From Clostridia bacterium (GTDB lineage Bacteria > Bacillota > Clostridia > Christensenellales > Maliibacteriaceae): a stretch of 44,800 nucleotides of DNA. The stretch covers positions 1-44,800 of the forward strand of contig JAFRLQ010000133.1 of NCBI GenBank assembly GCA_017431145.1, read 5' to 3'. This document shows, piece by piece, positions 6,501 through 13,752 of the stretch (its first letter is position 1; the number at the start of each line of letters is the position of its first letter). The notes under the pieces were generated by a model. It was given only the letters and a program-made list of their open reading frames with translations. It ran no database searches and was not told where the DNA came from. The position numbers and the translations under genes were made by a program.

Positions 6501-9025
6501 GCGAGTATGAAGAAGACGAAGAACCGGAACCAGAGGAAGAGCCCGCGGAAACGGTGCTGGAACCGGCGGAAGAAGAACAGCCGGAAGAGATCGCCGAACC
6601 GGAGGAAGAGATCATCGAAGACTTCGTAGATGACACCGAAGAAGTGGAATATGAGTATCAGGTCGTGCTTGAGGATGATCTGACTCCTGAAGAAGTTGCG
6701 GAGATCGAAAAAGAATATGAAAGTGTGCCGGTAAGTGGCTGGGTCCGCGAAGAAGAAGCATTCGGGCGGACAGGAATCGAAAATGAGCTGGAGCAGTCTT
6801 CAGAAGATGAATTCAGACGCAGGGAGCGGGATGAAAGATTCCTTGCAGAGAGCGAAGACCTGTACAGCAGGATCCGCGTGAACACCGATCTTCCGGATAT
6901 TCAGGAAGAGGTCGAGATCCCGGAAACGGTTTTTGAAGAGGATCTGAATGAGCAAGGCGAGATTGAGATTGAAATCGAAGAAGCGCCGGAATTGACAGAT
7001 GAGGAAGCGACAGAAGAAATCGCTGCGGAAACAGAGGCTGAGACGGAATCCGCGGTTGTGTCTGTCGTGGAAATCGAAGAAGAGACTGCTGAAAAGGCAG
7101 AAACCATAGAGTTTGAGACCGAGCCTGAAGAGCCTGAAGGCACGTTTGTTGAAGCGGTCGGGGAAGAACCGGAGGATTCCGTTGAGACTCCTGAAGAAGA
7201 AACCGCTGAACCGGATGAAGAGGTCATGGAACCTGAGTCTGAAGAGCCCGTTGAGGATTCTGAGTCTGAACCGGAGACGGAAGAAACCGAAGAGAAAACA
7301 CCTGTGGATCCCGCAGATGAGATTCGTGAGATCAATGCTGCCATTCAGGAAACGCAGCTCAGACTTGAGCGTGAACTGGAACAGTTGAAGGGACAGATCG
7401 ACATTCTTCACAGGATCGCAAATGAACAGGATCCGGAAGAGACAAGAGTCTATGAAACGGCCGACGAAGAAATCGAAGTCGAGTCCGCAGAAGTAGCCGA
7501 GGAAGAACCTGAAGAGCTTGAGGGTGAGTTCGTAGAAGCGGTCGAAGAAGAACTTCCTGAGGTATCTGAAGAGGAGCCCGCAGAGGAAGAGATCATCGGG
7601 GAAGAACCTGAAGAGCTTGAAGGCGAGTTCGTAGAAGCGGTTGAAGAAGAGACGGAAGAACTCGATGAGACTGCTGAAGCAGCGCCTGCAGAAGAAGAAG
7701 AGGCCGTCGAGGAAGAACTTGAGGACGAGTTCGTAGAAGCGGTTGAAGAAGAGCCGGAAGAACCTGCAGAGACTGCTGAAGAGGAGCCCGCAGAGGAAGA
7801 AGCCGTCGAAGAAGAACCTGAAGAGCTTGAAGGCGAATTCATAGAAGCGGTTGAAGAAGAGACGGAAGAACTCGATGAGACTGCTGAAGCAGCGCCTGCA
7901 GAAGAGGAAGAGACCGTCGAGGAAGAGCCTGAAGAGCTTGAAGGCGAATTCGTAGAAGCGGTCGAAGAGCCGGAAGAACCTGTTGAGACCGCTGAAGAGG
8001 AGCCCGCAGAGGAAGAGATCATCGAGGAAGAACCGGAAGAGCTTGAAGGCGAATTCGTAGAAGCGGTCGAAGAGCCGGAAGAACCTGCAGAGACTGCTGA
8101 AGAGGAGCCCGCAGAAGAAGAGACCGTCGAGGAAGAGCCTGAAGAGCTTGAAGGCGAATTCGTGGAAGCGGTCGAAGAAGAACTTGCTGAGGTATCTGAA
8201 GACGAGCCCGCAGAAGAGGAAGAAGCCGTCGAGGAAGAACCGGAAGAGCTTGAAGGTGAGTTCGTAGAAGAGGCCGAAGAGCTTGAAGAACCTGCAGAGA
8301 CCGACGAAGAGGAAGTTGCAGAGGAAGAAGACGCCGTCGAAGAAGAACCGGAAGCGCTTGAAGGTGAGTTCGTAGAAGAGGCCGAGGAAGAGCCTGCAGA
8401 GACTGTCGAAGAGGAGCCTGCGGAAGAAGTAACCGTCGAGGAAGAATCTGAAGAGCCTGCTGAAGAAGAGACCGTTGAGACGGAGCCGGAAGAATTCGAA
8501 GAGGAAGCCGTCGAGTGGATCGAAGAAGAACCGGAGGAGGAAGCAGACGAGGCAGACGAGACCTTTGATGATACGGAAATGCTGGATCAGGAACCCGAAG
8601 AGGATTATAACCAGGATTATGTATCGATCACCGATGAGATTCTGCAGGGAGTGCCTGATGCGCAGGGCGGCGACGAGGAAGACTGGTACAGTGCTTATCT
8701 TCGCGAGTCGGATGCGATCGCGGTTTCAAGCGAGTTTGATCCTGTGGAACCCGATCTCCTTGATGAAGAGATCGCTAGACACGAGCGTATGATCGAGGAG
8801 GCACAGGAAGCAAGAAAGCGGCTGGACAAGATGGCTGCGGATCTGGACCGGACGATTGCGGAGACTGCAGCCGCTGCGGCATCCGAAGCGAGAGAAAAGG
8901 TCCGGAGAGAGAGAAAGAACCGTTCCTTTGAGGAAAAAGAACCTGAAAAGGAAGTTGAAACAACTGCTGAACCTGTGCGTACAGTACGGGAAAGACACGG
9001 AAAAAGCAGAAGATGGTTCAGATAA
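3587..9025 (+). CDS. Giant glutamate-rich repeat protein, function unknown
   Basis: The product is about 1812 residues with no signal peptide and no membrane segment, so it is probably cytoplasmic. Residues 1 to about 185 form a normal-composition, likely folded N-terminal domain that I do not recognise. Most of the rest is extremely Glu-rich with Pro, Ala and Val, and probably extended. Islands interrupt this: a basic, helical stretch near 648-717 (Arg/Lys clusters), a coiled-coil-like segment near 1249-1281, nine tandem repeats of 33-37 residues near 1307-1617, and a C-terminal helical region (about 1720-1780) ending in a basic Arg/Lys tail. An 80-bp acidic block is present twice (5091-5172 and 6537-6618). 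The ATG at 3587 was chosen because GGAG lies 10 nt upstream and the N-terminal domain starts cleanly there. It is followed after 27 nt by a small membrane protein, probably in one operon. A scaffold or spacer role is only a guess. Confidence 0.85.
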   Translation: MQKNIVVERSDKQFIIQSVAVGGENTGIDIGFVRTINRNLMRSYQLYMFALARGVTLVSTLQEADHVVRLGDDPQGQEQYALFYDLEPELYARTAADALDAGSEIEYYNGYELEPFIACAVDSFEELAENLKNVNCHTQREFSSAMKTHSRAIVTLESETRMTVDAANPSDLEMMMDFTDDYVLDDGKPRQEQDLPAAELADDDKLYHSFDLEFDEELKDPFVEAEEPDSAEILPFDGQHVGEQKKEQQIEKIAASIAEEMELAASAEEIEQDIVNDIAAEEAEDLGEAYEVPEEYRPKESPYWVGIDPKEYEEEQRAQEEEPAEEILADEYIFDADDQVSIEIVEEPEPRKQEPVRETSGLVLPTNVKGLSDERPAVRIEEPEEFAEQVRVEKEPPRVVAYRFDYFADHRDRPGKKKDQKKTERDRLTVPSTVQVMEEPVSAPEEKEPEPAPAIQEESEEQVIAVTEETVVETVAEEAVTQPDVSEPNIVPEEPAEKEAEEEPAETVSEPAEEEQPEEIAEPEEEIIEIEIAEEEEAPAEPDEDAIVIPVSEIQIIEEDEETEAEAEETGAAAKPAAEETPEKAEETAEETKPEEEAEEETSSAEPEKEEETAAEAPAVDAKQEKKEEEAEETAEKEQKELELPIMVDKTAHRRKPEKKKEEKQEDPEGPKQLDMFAQVDALTGQQIREKKEAERKTRTRKHKNLKLWSAIVQLGEEEPSEEETEEKKAVPEEEVRPEGAKTEAAAEKTETEQAEAVSAEETVPETAEEAGPEEEAAEETPVSEAEAEPVPEIQVPLYFSSEAPDEALEEELDLFENALQEDESLPAISPIPEGVRAELEQVIEEEKDAIWRATRKGHAEITEDGIELFFPEDENDVLAHLDQTEEEQEEVSAEEELLTEDDIEIEIVEDTESGEEPATEEETYAEESEPVPEEEQAEPEEAEEANPIDEYVPLVKVVDYADGNLEIVIPGEYEEDEEPEPEEEPAETVLEPAEEEQPEEIAEPEEEIIEDFVDDTEEVEYEYQVVLEDDLTPEEVAEIEKEYESVPVSGWVREEEAFGRTGIENELEQSSEDEFRRRERDERFLAESEDLYSRIRVNTDLPDIQEEVEIPETVFEEDLNEQGEIEIEIEEAPELTDEEATEEIAAETEAETESAVVSVVEIEEETAEKAETIEFETEPEEPEGTFVEAVGEEPEDSVETPEEETAEPDEEVMEPESEEPVEDSESEPETEETEEKTPVDPADEIREINAAIQETQLRLERELEQLKGQIDILHRIANEQDPEETRVYETADEEIEVESAEVAEEEPEELEGEFVEAVEEELPEVSEEEPAEEEIIGEEPEELEGEFVEAVEEETEELDETAEAAPAEEEEAVEEELEDEFVEAVEEEPEEPAETAEEEPAEEEAVEEEPEELEGEFIEAVEEETEELDETAEAAPAEEEETVEEEPEELEGEFVEAVEEPEEPVETAEEEPAEEEIIEEEPEELEGEFVEAVEEPEEPAETAEEEPAEEETVEEEPEELEGEFVEAVEEELAEVSEDEPAEEEEAVEEEPEELEGEFVEEAEELEEPAETDEEEVAEEEDAVEEEPEALEGEFVEEAEEEPAETVEEEPAEEVTVEEESEEPAEEETVETEPEEFEEEAVEWIEEEPEEEADEADETFDDTEMLDQEPEEDYNQDYVSITDEILQGVPDAQGGDEEDWYSAYLRESDAIAVSSEFDPVEPDLLDEEIARHERMIEEAQEARKRLDKMAADLDRTIAETAAAAASEAREKVRRERKNRSFEEKEPEKEVETTAEPVRTVRERHGKSRRWFR
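7504..8440 (+). repeat. Nine tandem acidic repeats of about 100-110 bp inside the giant protein gene
   Basis: The repeat unit encodes a core EEPEELEGEFVEAVEE followed by a variable acidic linker ending in EEPAEEE(A/T/I)VE. Nine units of 33-37 residues can be counted. Units 2 and 4 share the linker ETEELDETAEAAPAEEEE, while units 5 and 6 share EEPEEP(V/A)ETAEEEPAEEE, suggesting higher-order duplication. A diverged copy of the core (EEPEGTFVEAV) lies just upstream near 7130-7160. Repeat number could vary between strains by slippage or recombination. Confidence 0.85.
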
Positions 9026-9052
9026 GGCCTTACCGGACATGAAGGAGTTGTT

Positions 9053-9247
9053 ATGCTAACTATTTATAAATGGGTCGTATGTATCGCCGGGTTTGCGGTA
9101 TCCGCTCTTCTGATGAGCATTGCATTCCGCAACCTCGGCCAGGTGAAGAAAAAGCACTATACGAATTTCGGCGCACCGATCTGTGTGGTCATGGTGATCA
9201 TGAGTATTGCGATCTCTGTGATGGCGGGGTATTTCCTCTCCATGTAA
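9053..9247 (+). CDS. Small two-helix membrane protein
   Basis: A 64-residue protein with two hydrophobic helices (about residues 5-24 and 41-62) joined by a short basic loop containing VKKKHY. Both termini are predicted outside or both inside; the positive loop favours a cytoplasmic loop. The ribosome site AAGGAG sits 6 nt before the ATG at 9053. It lies 27 nt after the giant acidic protein and 33 nt before the MFS gene, so it is probably co-transcribed. I do not recognise a family. The positive loop could in principle contact the acidic neighbour, but that is speculation. Confidence 0.75.
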   Translation: MLTIYKWVVCIAGFAVSALLMSIAFRNLGQVKKKHYTNFGAPICVVMVIMSIAISVMAGYFLSM

Positions 9248-9280
9248 TGCGTCCGGTGGTCTAAGCGGAGGAAGCGGAAC

Positions 9281-10510
9281 GTGGAGAAAAACGAAAACCG
9301 GCTGCCATGGGTATTTTACGGATATTATTTTGCTATGTTTATGGGGATGGCCATATTCAATAGCTTTTTTGCCGCTTTCTTTACCCGCGCCGGAATGTCC
9401 AGCGTACAGCTCGGACTGCTGTTCGGACTGGCGCCTCTGGCGGGACTGCTGTTTCAGCCGATCTGGGGCAATCTGGCAGACAAGGCAAAAACAAAAAACA
9501 GGATCCTAATGTCCGCGATAGGCGGCGTGATGTTTTCGGTCCTTGTTTTTTACGGGATCAGCATGTTCTTTCACGGAACGCAGTCAGGCAGACTGATTCT
9601 GCTGTCTGCCGCAATGATCCTGTTCACGATCTTCAACAACGCGTTGGTTCCTCTTCAGGATACGATCACGCTGGATTATATCGTGAGAAACGGCGGACAG
9701 TACGGACCCGCAAGGATGAGCGGGACGCTGGGATATGCCTTTATGGCGCTGGCAGCGGGTCTTCTCTTGACGCGGTTTCCGGATTCGGTATTTATCATTT
9801 ATTTCATTGTTCTGTGTATCATCTTGCTGGCGGCGTCAAGACTGCCGAAAGCAGAAGGGTACCGGGAGAAGAATGAAAAGGGAAGCGTCTTTGAAGTGCT
9901 GCGGGACAGGGAGATCCTGCTGCTTCTGCTGCTGGTTCTGGTCCAGTATATCGCGCTGTCCTTCGGGCATACGTTTCTGGGACCGTATATGCTTTCGCTC
10001 GGCGGAAACGATGCGATGATCGGCATCGCGAACATGGTGCAGGCTCTGACGGAGATTCCGTTTCACATCAGATGGGGCAGAAAACTGATGAAAAAGTTCG
10101 GCGTGCATAAATGCCTGATCTTCTCCGCGCTTGTCGGAGCGCTTCGGTGGTTCCTGACGGCAATCAGCAGAGCTCCTCTGCTTCTGATCATTGCGACAGG
10201 ACTTGAAGGAGTCATGCTGGTTCCGATGATCGTTCTTGTAGTGGAGTTTATCAACGACCGCATGCCGAAAAGACTGAAAGCAACGGGGCAGACCGCGATC
10301 ACGCTGTTTTCCGTGGTCCTGCCGAGAACGATCGGAAATATCGGCGGCGGTGCGCTCGTCGGTCTTTTCAATAAAATGGGCTATCAGGGAACAAGCTTAT
10401 CATACGGGCTTCTGGTGCCTCTGAGTCTGCTGTCGGTCTTTGCTTTGGGGATTCCGCTTCTTCAGGCAAAAAAGAAGAGGGAACAAAAAGAAGCAGAGTC
10501 TGCAATATAA
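9281..10510 (+). CDS. MFS transporter
   Basis: A 409-residue polytopic membrane protein with about twelve hydrophobic helices. The N-terminal half carries the MFS loop 2-3 signature (GNLADKAKTKNR) after helix 2. The overall pattern, including a WFYGYYFAMF-like first helix, fits the MFS_1-like group that includes LacY/nucleoside proton symporters, but the substrate cannot be read from the sequence. The start is GTG at 9281, preceded by GGAGG at 9267-9271. The C-terminus is short and basic (QAKKKREQKE). It lies between the small membrane protein and a PH-domain gene with almost no spacing, suggesting one operon. Confidence 0.85.
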   Translation: MEKNENRLPWVFYGYYFAMFMGMAIFNSFFAAFFTRAGMSSVQLGLLFGLAPLAGLLFQPIWGNLADKAKTKNRILMSAIGGVMFSVLVFYGISMFFHGTQSGRLILLSAAMILFTIFNNALVPLQDTITLDYIVRNGGQYGPARMSGTLGYAFMALAAGLLLTRFPDSVFIIYFIVLCIILLAASRLPKAEGYREKNEKGSVFEVLRDREILLLLLLVLVQYIALSFGHTFLGPYMLSLGGNDAMIGIANMVQALTEIPFHIRWGRKLMKKFGVHKCLIFSALVGALRWFLTAISRAPLLLIIATGLEGVMLVPMIVLVVEFINDRMPKRLKATGQTAITLFSVVLPRTIGNIGGGALVGLFNKMGYQGTSLSYGLLVPLSLLSVFALGIPLLQAKKKREQKEAESAI

Positions 10511-10522
10511 GGAGGAATGCAA

Positions 10523-10918
10523 ATGGCATTAAAAAGTATCAACTATCTTTGGTCGGACAGAAAACGCTGGCTCGGCATCCCGTGGACATTTACGAAGTAT
10601 TCCCTTTCGGAGGACCGCTTTTTTATCAAGAAGGGTTTCCTGAACAAGACATACGACGAAGTTCTGTTGTACCGGGTACGGGACATCTCTCTGAAACGGT
10701 CTTTGTGGCAGAGGATGTTCGGCGTCGGAACGATCATGCTGTACGCATCTGACGCAACGAATCCTGCGATCGAGGTAAAAAACATCAAACAGTCCGAACA
10801 GGTCAAGGAACTGATTCATCTGAATGTGGAAACCTGCAAAGACAAGAGACGCATGCGGTACGGAGAACTTGTTGATGATAGATTCATTGACGAAGACGGA
10901 GACGGTCTTCCGGACTGA
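10523..10918 (+). CDS. Bacterial PH-domain (bPH_2/YdbS-type) protein
   Basis: A 131-residue protein. Residues about 20-105 match the bacterial pleckstrin-homology pattern of the YdbS/YdbT group: a YSLSEDRFFIKKGFL strand pair, the conserved LYRVRDISLKRS-WQRMFGVGTI segment, and a final helix. No transmembrane segment is evident, although the N-terminus contains Trp-rich sequence. The C-terminus ends with DEDGDGLPD, which looks like a DxDxDG calcium-binding loop. The ATG at 10523 is preferred over that at 10517 because GGAGG at 10511-10515 is only 1 nt from the latter. The gene starts 12 nt after the MFS stop. Function is unknown. Confidence 0.75.
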   Translation: MALKSINYLWSDRKRWLGIPWTFTKYSLSEDRFFIKKGFLNKTYDEVLLYRVRDISLKRSLWQRMFGVGTIMLYASDATNPAIEVKNIKQSEQVKELIHLNVETCKDKRRMRYGELVDDRFIDEDGDGLPD

Positions 10919-10971
10919 TCTGTAAAAACATACTATTCAGCGAACAACAATAAACAAGAGGAGAAGAAACA

Positions 10972-11862
10972 ATGAGCAAACCTACAATCGGATTTATCGG
11001 ACTGGGGATCATGGGCAAACCCATGGCGAAGAACCTTGTCAAGGCCGGTTACGATGTAACGGTCTTCGACCTGAAACAGGCATCGATCGACGAAGTGGCT
11101 GCAGAAGGAGCGAAAGGCGCTTCCAGCATTACAGAAGCTTCGAAAGACGCGGATATCATCATCACGATGGTTCCGAATTCCCCGCATGTCAAACAGGTCG
11201 TTCTTGAAGGAGACGACTGTGTGATCAAGGCCGCAAAGAAAGGTGCGATCGTGGTCGATATGTCTTCCATCGCACCGCTGGTCAGCAAGGAAGTCGGAGA
11301 GAAGCTGAACGAAAAGGGGATCATCTTCTTTGACGCACCGGTATCCGGCGGAGAGCCCAAAGCCATCGACGGCACGCTTTCCATCATGGTCGGTGGTCCG
11401 GAAGCGTATTTTGAGACGATCAAGCCGGTCCTGATGGTCATGGGTGCATCTGCGGTCCTGGTCGGCGAGGTCGGAAGCGGAAACACCACGAAGCTGGCGA
11501 ATCAGATCATCGTGGCATGCAACATCGCAGCTCTCGGTGAGGCGCTTGTGCTCGCAAAGAAGGCCGGTGTTGATCCGCAGAAGGTATTTGAGGCGATTCG
11601 TGGCGGCCTTGCCGGTTCGACGGTCATGGAGGCGAAAGCACCGATGATGATCGCACAGAACTTCAAACCCGGATTCAGGATCGATCTGCATGTGAAGGAT
11701 CTGAACAACGTGGTCGAAACGGCCGAGAAACTGGATATGCCGGTCGCGTGCACGGATCTTGCGCTGGCAATGCTGAAAGAGCTCCAGGCGCAGGACTGCG
11801 GTTCCCTGGATCACAGCGCGCTGGTGAAGATCTCTGAAAAGGCGGCCGGAATCGAACTGTAA
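10972..11862 (+). CDS. garR: 2-hydroxy-3-oxopropionate (tartronate semialdehyde) reductase
   Basis: A 296-residue member of the beta-hydroxyacid dehydrogenase family. It should reduce tartronate semialdehyde to D-glycerate with NAD(P)H in the cytoplasm, as in glyoxylate or glucarate breakdown. Visible signatures are the Rossmann motif GFIGLGIMG (residues 7-15), the substrate-binding DAPVSGGEPKA (121-131) and the catalytic lysine K174 in GNTTKLANQ. The C-terminal all-helical domain with KDLNN and the final DHSALVK segment agree with GarR rather than 3-hydroxyisobutyrate dehydrogenase, though the two subfamilies are close. GAGGAG precedes the ATG. It follows the PH-domain gene by 53 nt and is followed by a terminator-like hairpin and a P-loop kinase. 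Confidence 0.8.
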   Translation: MSKPTIGFIGLGIMGKPMAKNLVKAGYDVTVFDLKQASIDEVAAEGAKGASSITEASKDADIIITMVPNSPHVKQVVLEGDDCVIKAAKKGAIVVDMSSIAPLVSKEVGEKLNEKGIIFFDAPVSGGEPKAIDGTLSIMVGGPEAYFETIKPVLMVMGASAVLVGEVGSGNTTKLANQIIVACNIAALGEALVLAKKAGVDPQKVFEAIRGGLAGSTVMEAKAPMMIAQNFKPGFRIDLHVKDLNNVVETAEKLDMPVACTDLALAMLKELQAQDCGSLDHSALVKISEKAAGIEL

Positions 11863-11873
11863 TCAGACAAAAG

Positions 11874-11904
11874 AATGCGCAGATCGCAGGATCTGCGCAT
11901 TTTT
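11874..11904 (+). terminator. Terminator-like hairpin between garR and the kinase
   Basis: A perfect 12-bp stem (11874-11885 with 11890-11901) with a 4-nt loop is followed by a five-T run ending at 11904. The ribosome site of the kinase (GGAG) begins one or two bases later, so this either ends garR transcription or acts as a partial terminator, with the kinase expressed by read-through. Confidence 0.7.
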
Positions 11905-11915
11905 CGGAGAAGAAC

Positions 11916-12707
11916 ATGGAAAGCATGAATTACACGGACACGACACTGATGATCGACAAAAAACCGATCCATGTCGGATTCTCACAGGAAAACATTGAGA
12001 ACATTCTGATCCCGCTGATGCGAAGACTGACCGAGATGCAGCGGGAGCAGGGACGGAGGATCGTCGTCTTTCTCGGGGCGCCGATCGGATCCGGAAAAAG
12101 CGTGACGGCCTCTTTCCTGGAGAAACTGTCGCATGTCGTCCCGGATGTTGAGCCGATCCAGGCGCTTGGACTTGATGGTTTCCATTACGAGAATGCATAT
12201 CTTACAACCCATGAGATCGAGTATCAGGGACAGATGCACAACATGAAGGCGGTCAAAGGCTGGCCGGAGACGTTCAATGCACAGAAAGTCTATGAGAAAA
12301 TCGCGGAGCTGCAGAGCAAAGAGACTGTTCTGTGCCCGATTTACGACAGGAACATTCATGATCCTGTTGATGATCAGCTTTGCATTACGGCGAAAATCGT
12401 GATCATTGAAGGGCTCTGGATGATGTATGACAAAGGGCCGTGGAAAAAGATCCAGGATCTTGCGGATTACAGGATCATGCTTCTTGCGCCTTTTTCCGTC
12501 CTGCGTAGGCGGGCGGTGGCGCGGAAGATCCGTAACGGCATGACGCCGGAAGCCGCGCGTGCGTATTTCGACACGTCCGACTGCAGAGCGACGATCCGGA
12601 TCCTTGACAACATGGCGGATGCCGATCTGTATCTCGAGTCAACAGAAGACGCGACGCTGATCGATCTGGGCGACAAAAAGCCTTCAATCGAAAAATACAG
12701 ACCCTGA
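11916..12707 (+). CDS. P-loop small-molecule kinase (uridine kinase/PRK-like, YggC type)
   Basis: A 263-residue P-loop kinase of the phosphoribulokinase/uridine kinase/pantothenate kinase superfamily. Walker A is GAPIGSGKS (residues 54-62), the acceptor-binding loop is GLDGFHYEN (85-93), a YDRNIHDP motif follows mid-protein, and VIIEGLW is the Walker B-like strand. The layout matches the nucleoside/nucleotide kinase-like YggC/FrcK family, whose substrate is poorly known. Adjacency to garR, whose product is D-glycerate, makes a hydroxyacid or sugar substrate plausible; plant glycerate kinases also use a PRK-type fold, but that link is inference only. GGAGAAGAAC precedes the ATG. The gene ends at a strong convergent terminator. 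Confidence 0.7.
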   Translation: MESMNYTDTTLMIDKKPIHVGFSQENIENILIPLMRRLTEMQREQGRRIVVFLGAPIGSGKSVTASFLEKLSHVVPDVEPIQALGLDGFHYENAYLTTHEIEYQGQMHNMKAVKGWPETFNAQKVYEKIAELQSKETVLCPIYDRNIHDPVDDQLCITAKIVIIEGLWMMYDKGPWKKIQDLADYRIMLLAPFSVLRRRAVARKIRNGMTPEAARAYFDTSDCRATIRILDNMADADLYLESTEDATLIDLGDKKPSIEKYRP

Positions 12708-12720
12708 ACAGGACACAAAG

Positions 12721-12755
12721 AAGCGCAGTCTCATTCTGTCAGAGACTGCGCTTTT
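12721..12755. terminator. Convergent bidirectional terminator
   Basis: A perfect 12-bp stem (12721-12732 with 12742-12753), a 9-nt loop and TTTT downstream on the plus strand. On the minus strand the hairpin is followed by TTCTTTGTGT. It separates the plus-strand kinase from the end of the minus-strand PfkB operon. Confidence 0.85.
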
Positions 12756-12780
12756 GCTATGCCTTGTTTTTCGGCAAAAC

Positions 12781-13740
12781 TCATTTGGGGTCGTAACCAA
12801 GTTCTTTTGCATAAGCGACAAGTTCGTCAAAGGGGCGCATGCCCGCATTGCAGCCGATCTCCCCGCAGATTTTTGCGGAAGCGGCGCTTCCGATAAGACC
12901 GCAGCCCTCAAGGGAGAACCCGCGTTTATATGCGGCGATGAAACCGGAACAGAACGCATCGCCGGCGCCAAGTGAGTCTACAGGGATGCCCTGATACAGG
13001 CTCGGAAGGAAGACGTCCTGTGTGAAGTCTGTAAGATAGACGCCTTTTGCGCCGAGCTTGCAGCCGAACACTTTCAGTCCGTAGCCGGAGAAAAAGGCCT
13101 TCAGTTCGAGCGGATCGGTGATCCCGCCGCTGATTGCTTCCACCTCGCTGATGCTGGGAAGGAATACGTCACAGTAGGGAAGAGCGGAACGCACCTTTTC
13201 GAGCGCCACCTCGGGAGGAGACATATTCACGTCGTACTGCAGATCCATGCTGGTCGTCTTGCCGTGCTCTTTTGCGTAGCGCATGATCGATGTTACGCCT
13301 TCTCCGTCCAGCACGGGCTGGCTCAGAACGCTGACCATGTGAACGTGGTCTGCCCAGTCGATCGCCTCGTTGGGGATGTCTTCTCGGCTGACACAATCGC
13401 CGGTCCCGTGCAGATAGCCGTTTCCGCGATTACCGTCTGTACCGAGGAAAATGACATGCACAGACGTGCCCATATCGGTGCGCTGCCGGACGAATTTTGT
13501 CTCTACGCCGGCTTCCTCAAGGAGCTTCAGGATCTGCATTCCGAAAACATCGGCCCCGATAGCAGTGGCAAGCGCGGTCTCCTCGCCGATCTTTGCCAGG
13601 TCTATGGACGCGTTGTTCGCGTCGCCGCCTCCGTAGATCGGGATTCCGTCCAGTATGTGGAGCTTTCCGTCAAATACATCGGGATTGACTGGATGAAGAT
13701 ACAGATCTCCGATCGCCTGTCCGACACACAGTATTTTCAT
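12781..13740 (-). CDS. PfkB-family carbohydrate kinase, copy 1 (last gene of the array)
   Basis: A 319-residue ribokinase-fold kinase that should phosphorylate a sugar or nucleoside hydroxyl using ATP. Signature 1 is visible as GGGDANNASIDLAKIG (residues 37-52), and signature 2 as SLGAGDAFCSGF (256-267) with catalytic base D261. The subfamily shares GKTTSMDL (160-167) and CDVFLPSISEVE (190-201) with copies 2-4. GGAGG lies 8 nt before the ATG at 13740. The gene starts 12 nt after copy 2 and is the 3'-most gene of a nine-gene minus-strand run ending at the 12721-12755 terminator. The substrate cannot be assigned. Confidence 0.88.
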   Translation of the reverse strand: MKILCVGQAIGDLYLHPVNPDVFDGKLHILDGIPIYGGGDANNASIDLAKIGEETALATAIGADVFGMQILKLLEEAGVETKFVRQRTDMGTSVHVIFLGTDGNRGNGYLHGTGDCVSREDIPNEAIDWADHVHMVSVLSQPVLDGEGVTSIMRYAKEHGKTTSMDLQYDVNMSPPEVALEKVRSALPYCDVFLPSISEVEAISGGITDPLELKAFFSGYGLKVFGCKLGAKGVYLTDFTQDVFLPSLYQGIPVDSLGAGDAFCSGFIAAYKRGFSLEGCGLIGSAASAKICGEIGCNAGMRPFDELVAYAKELGYDPK

Positions 13741-13752
13741 GTGCGTAACCTC

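Noticed and set aside
7504-8440. The regular repeats were considered as a CRISPR-like or intergenic repeat array
   Set aside because: They keep reading frame throughout a long gene, have no unique spacers of constant length and are protein-level acidic repeats.
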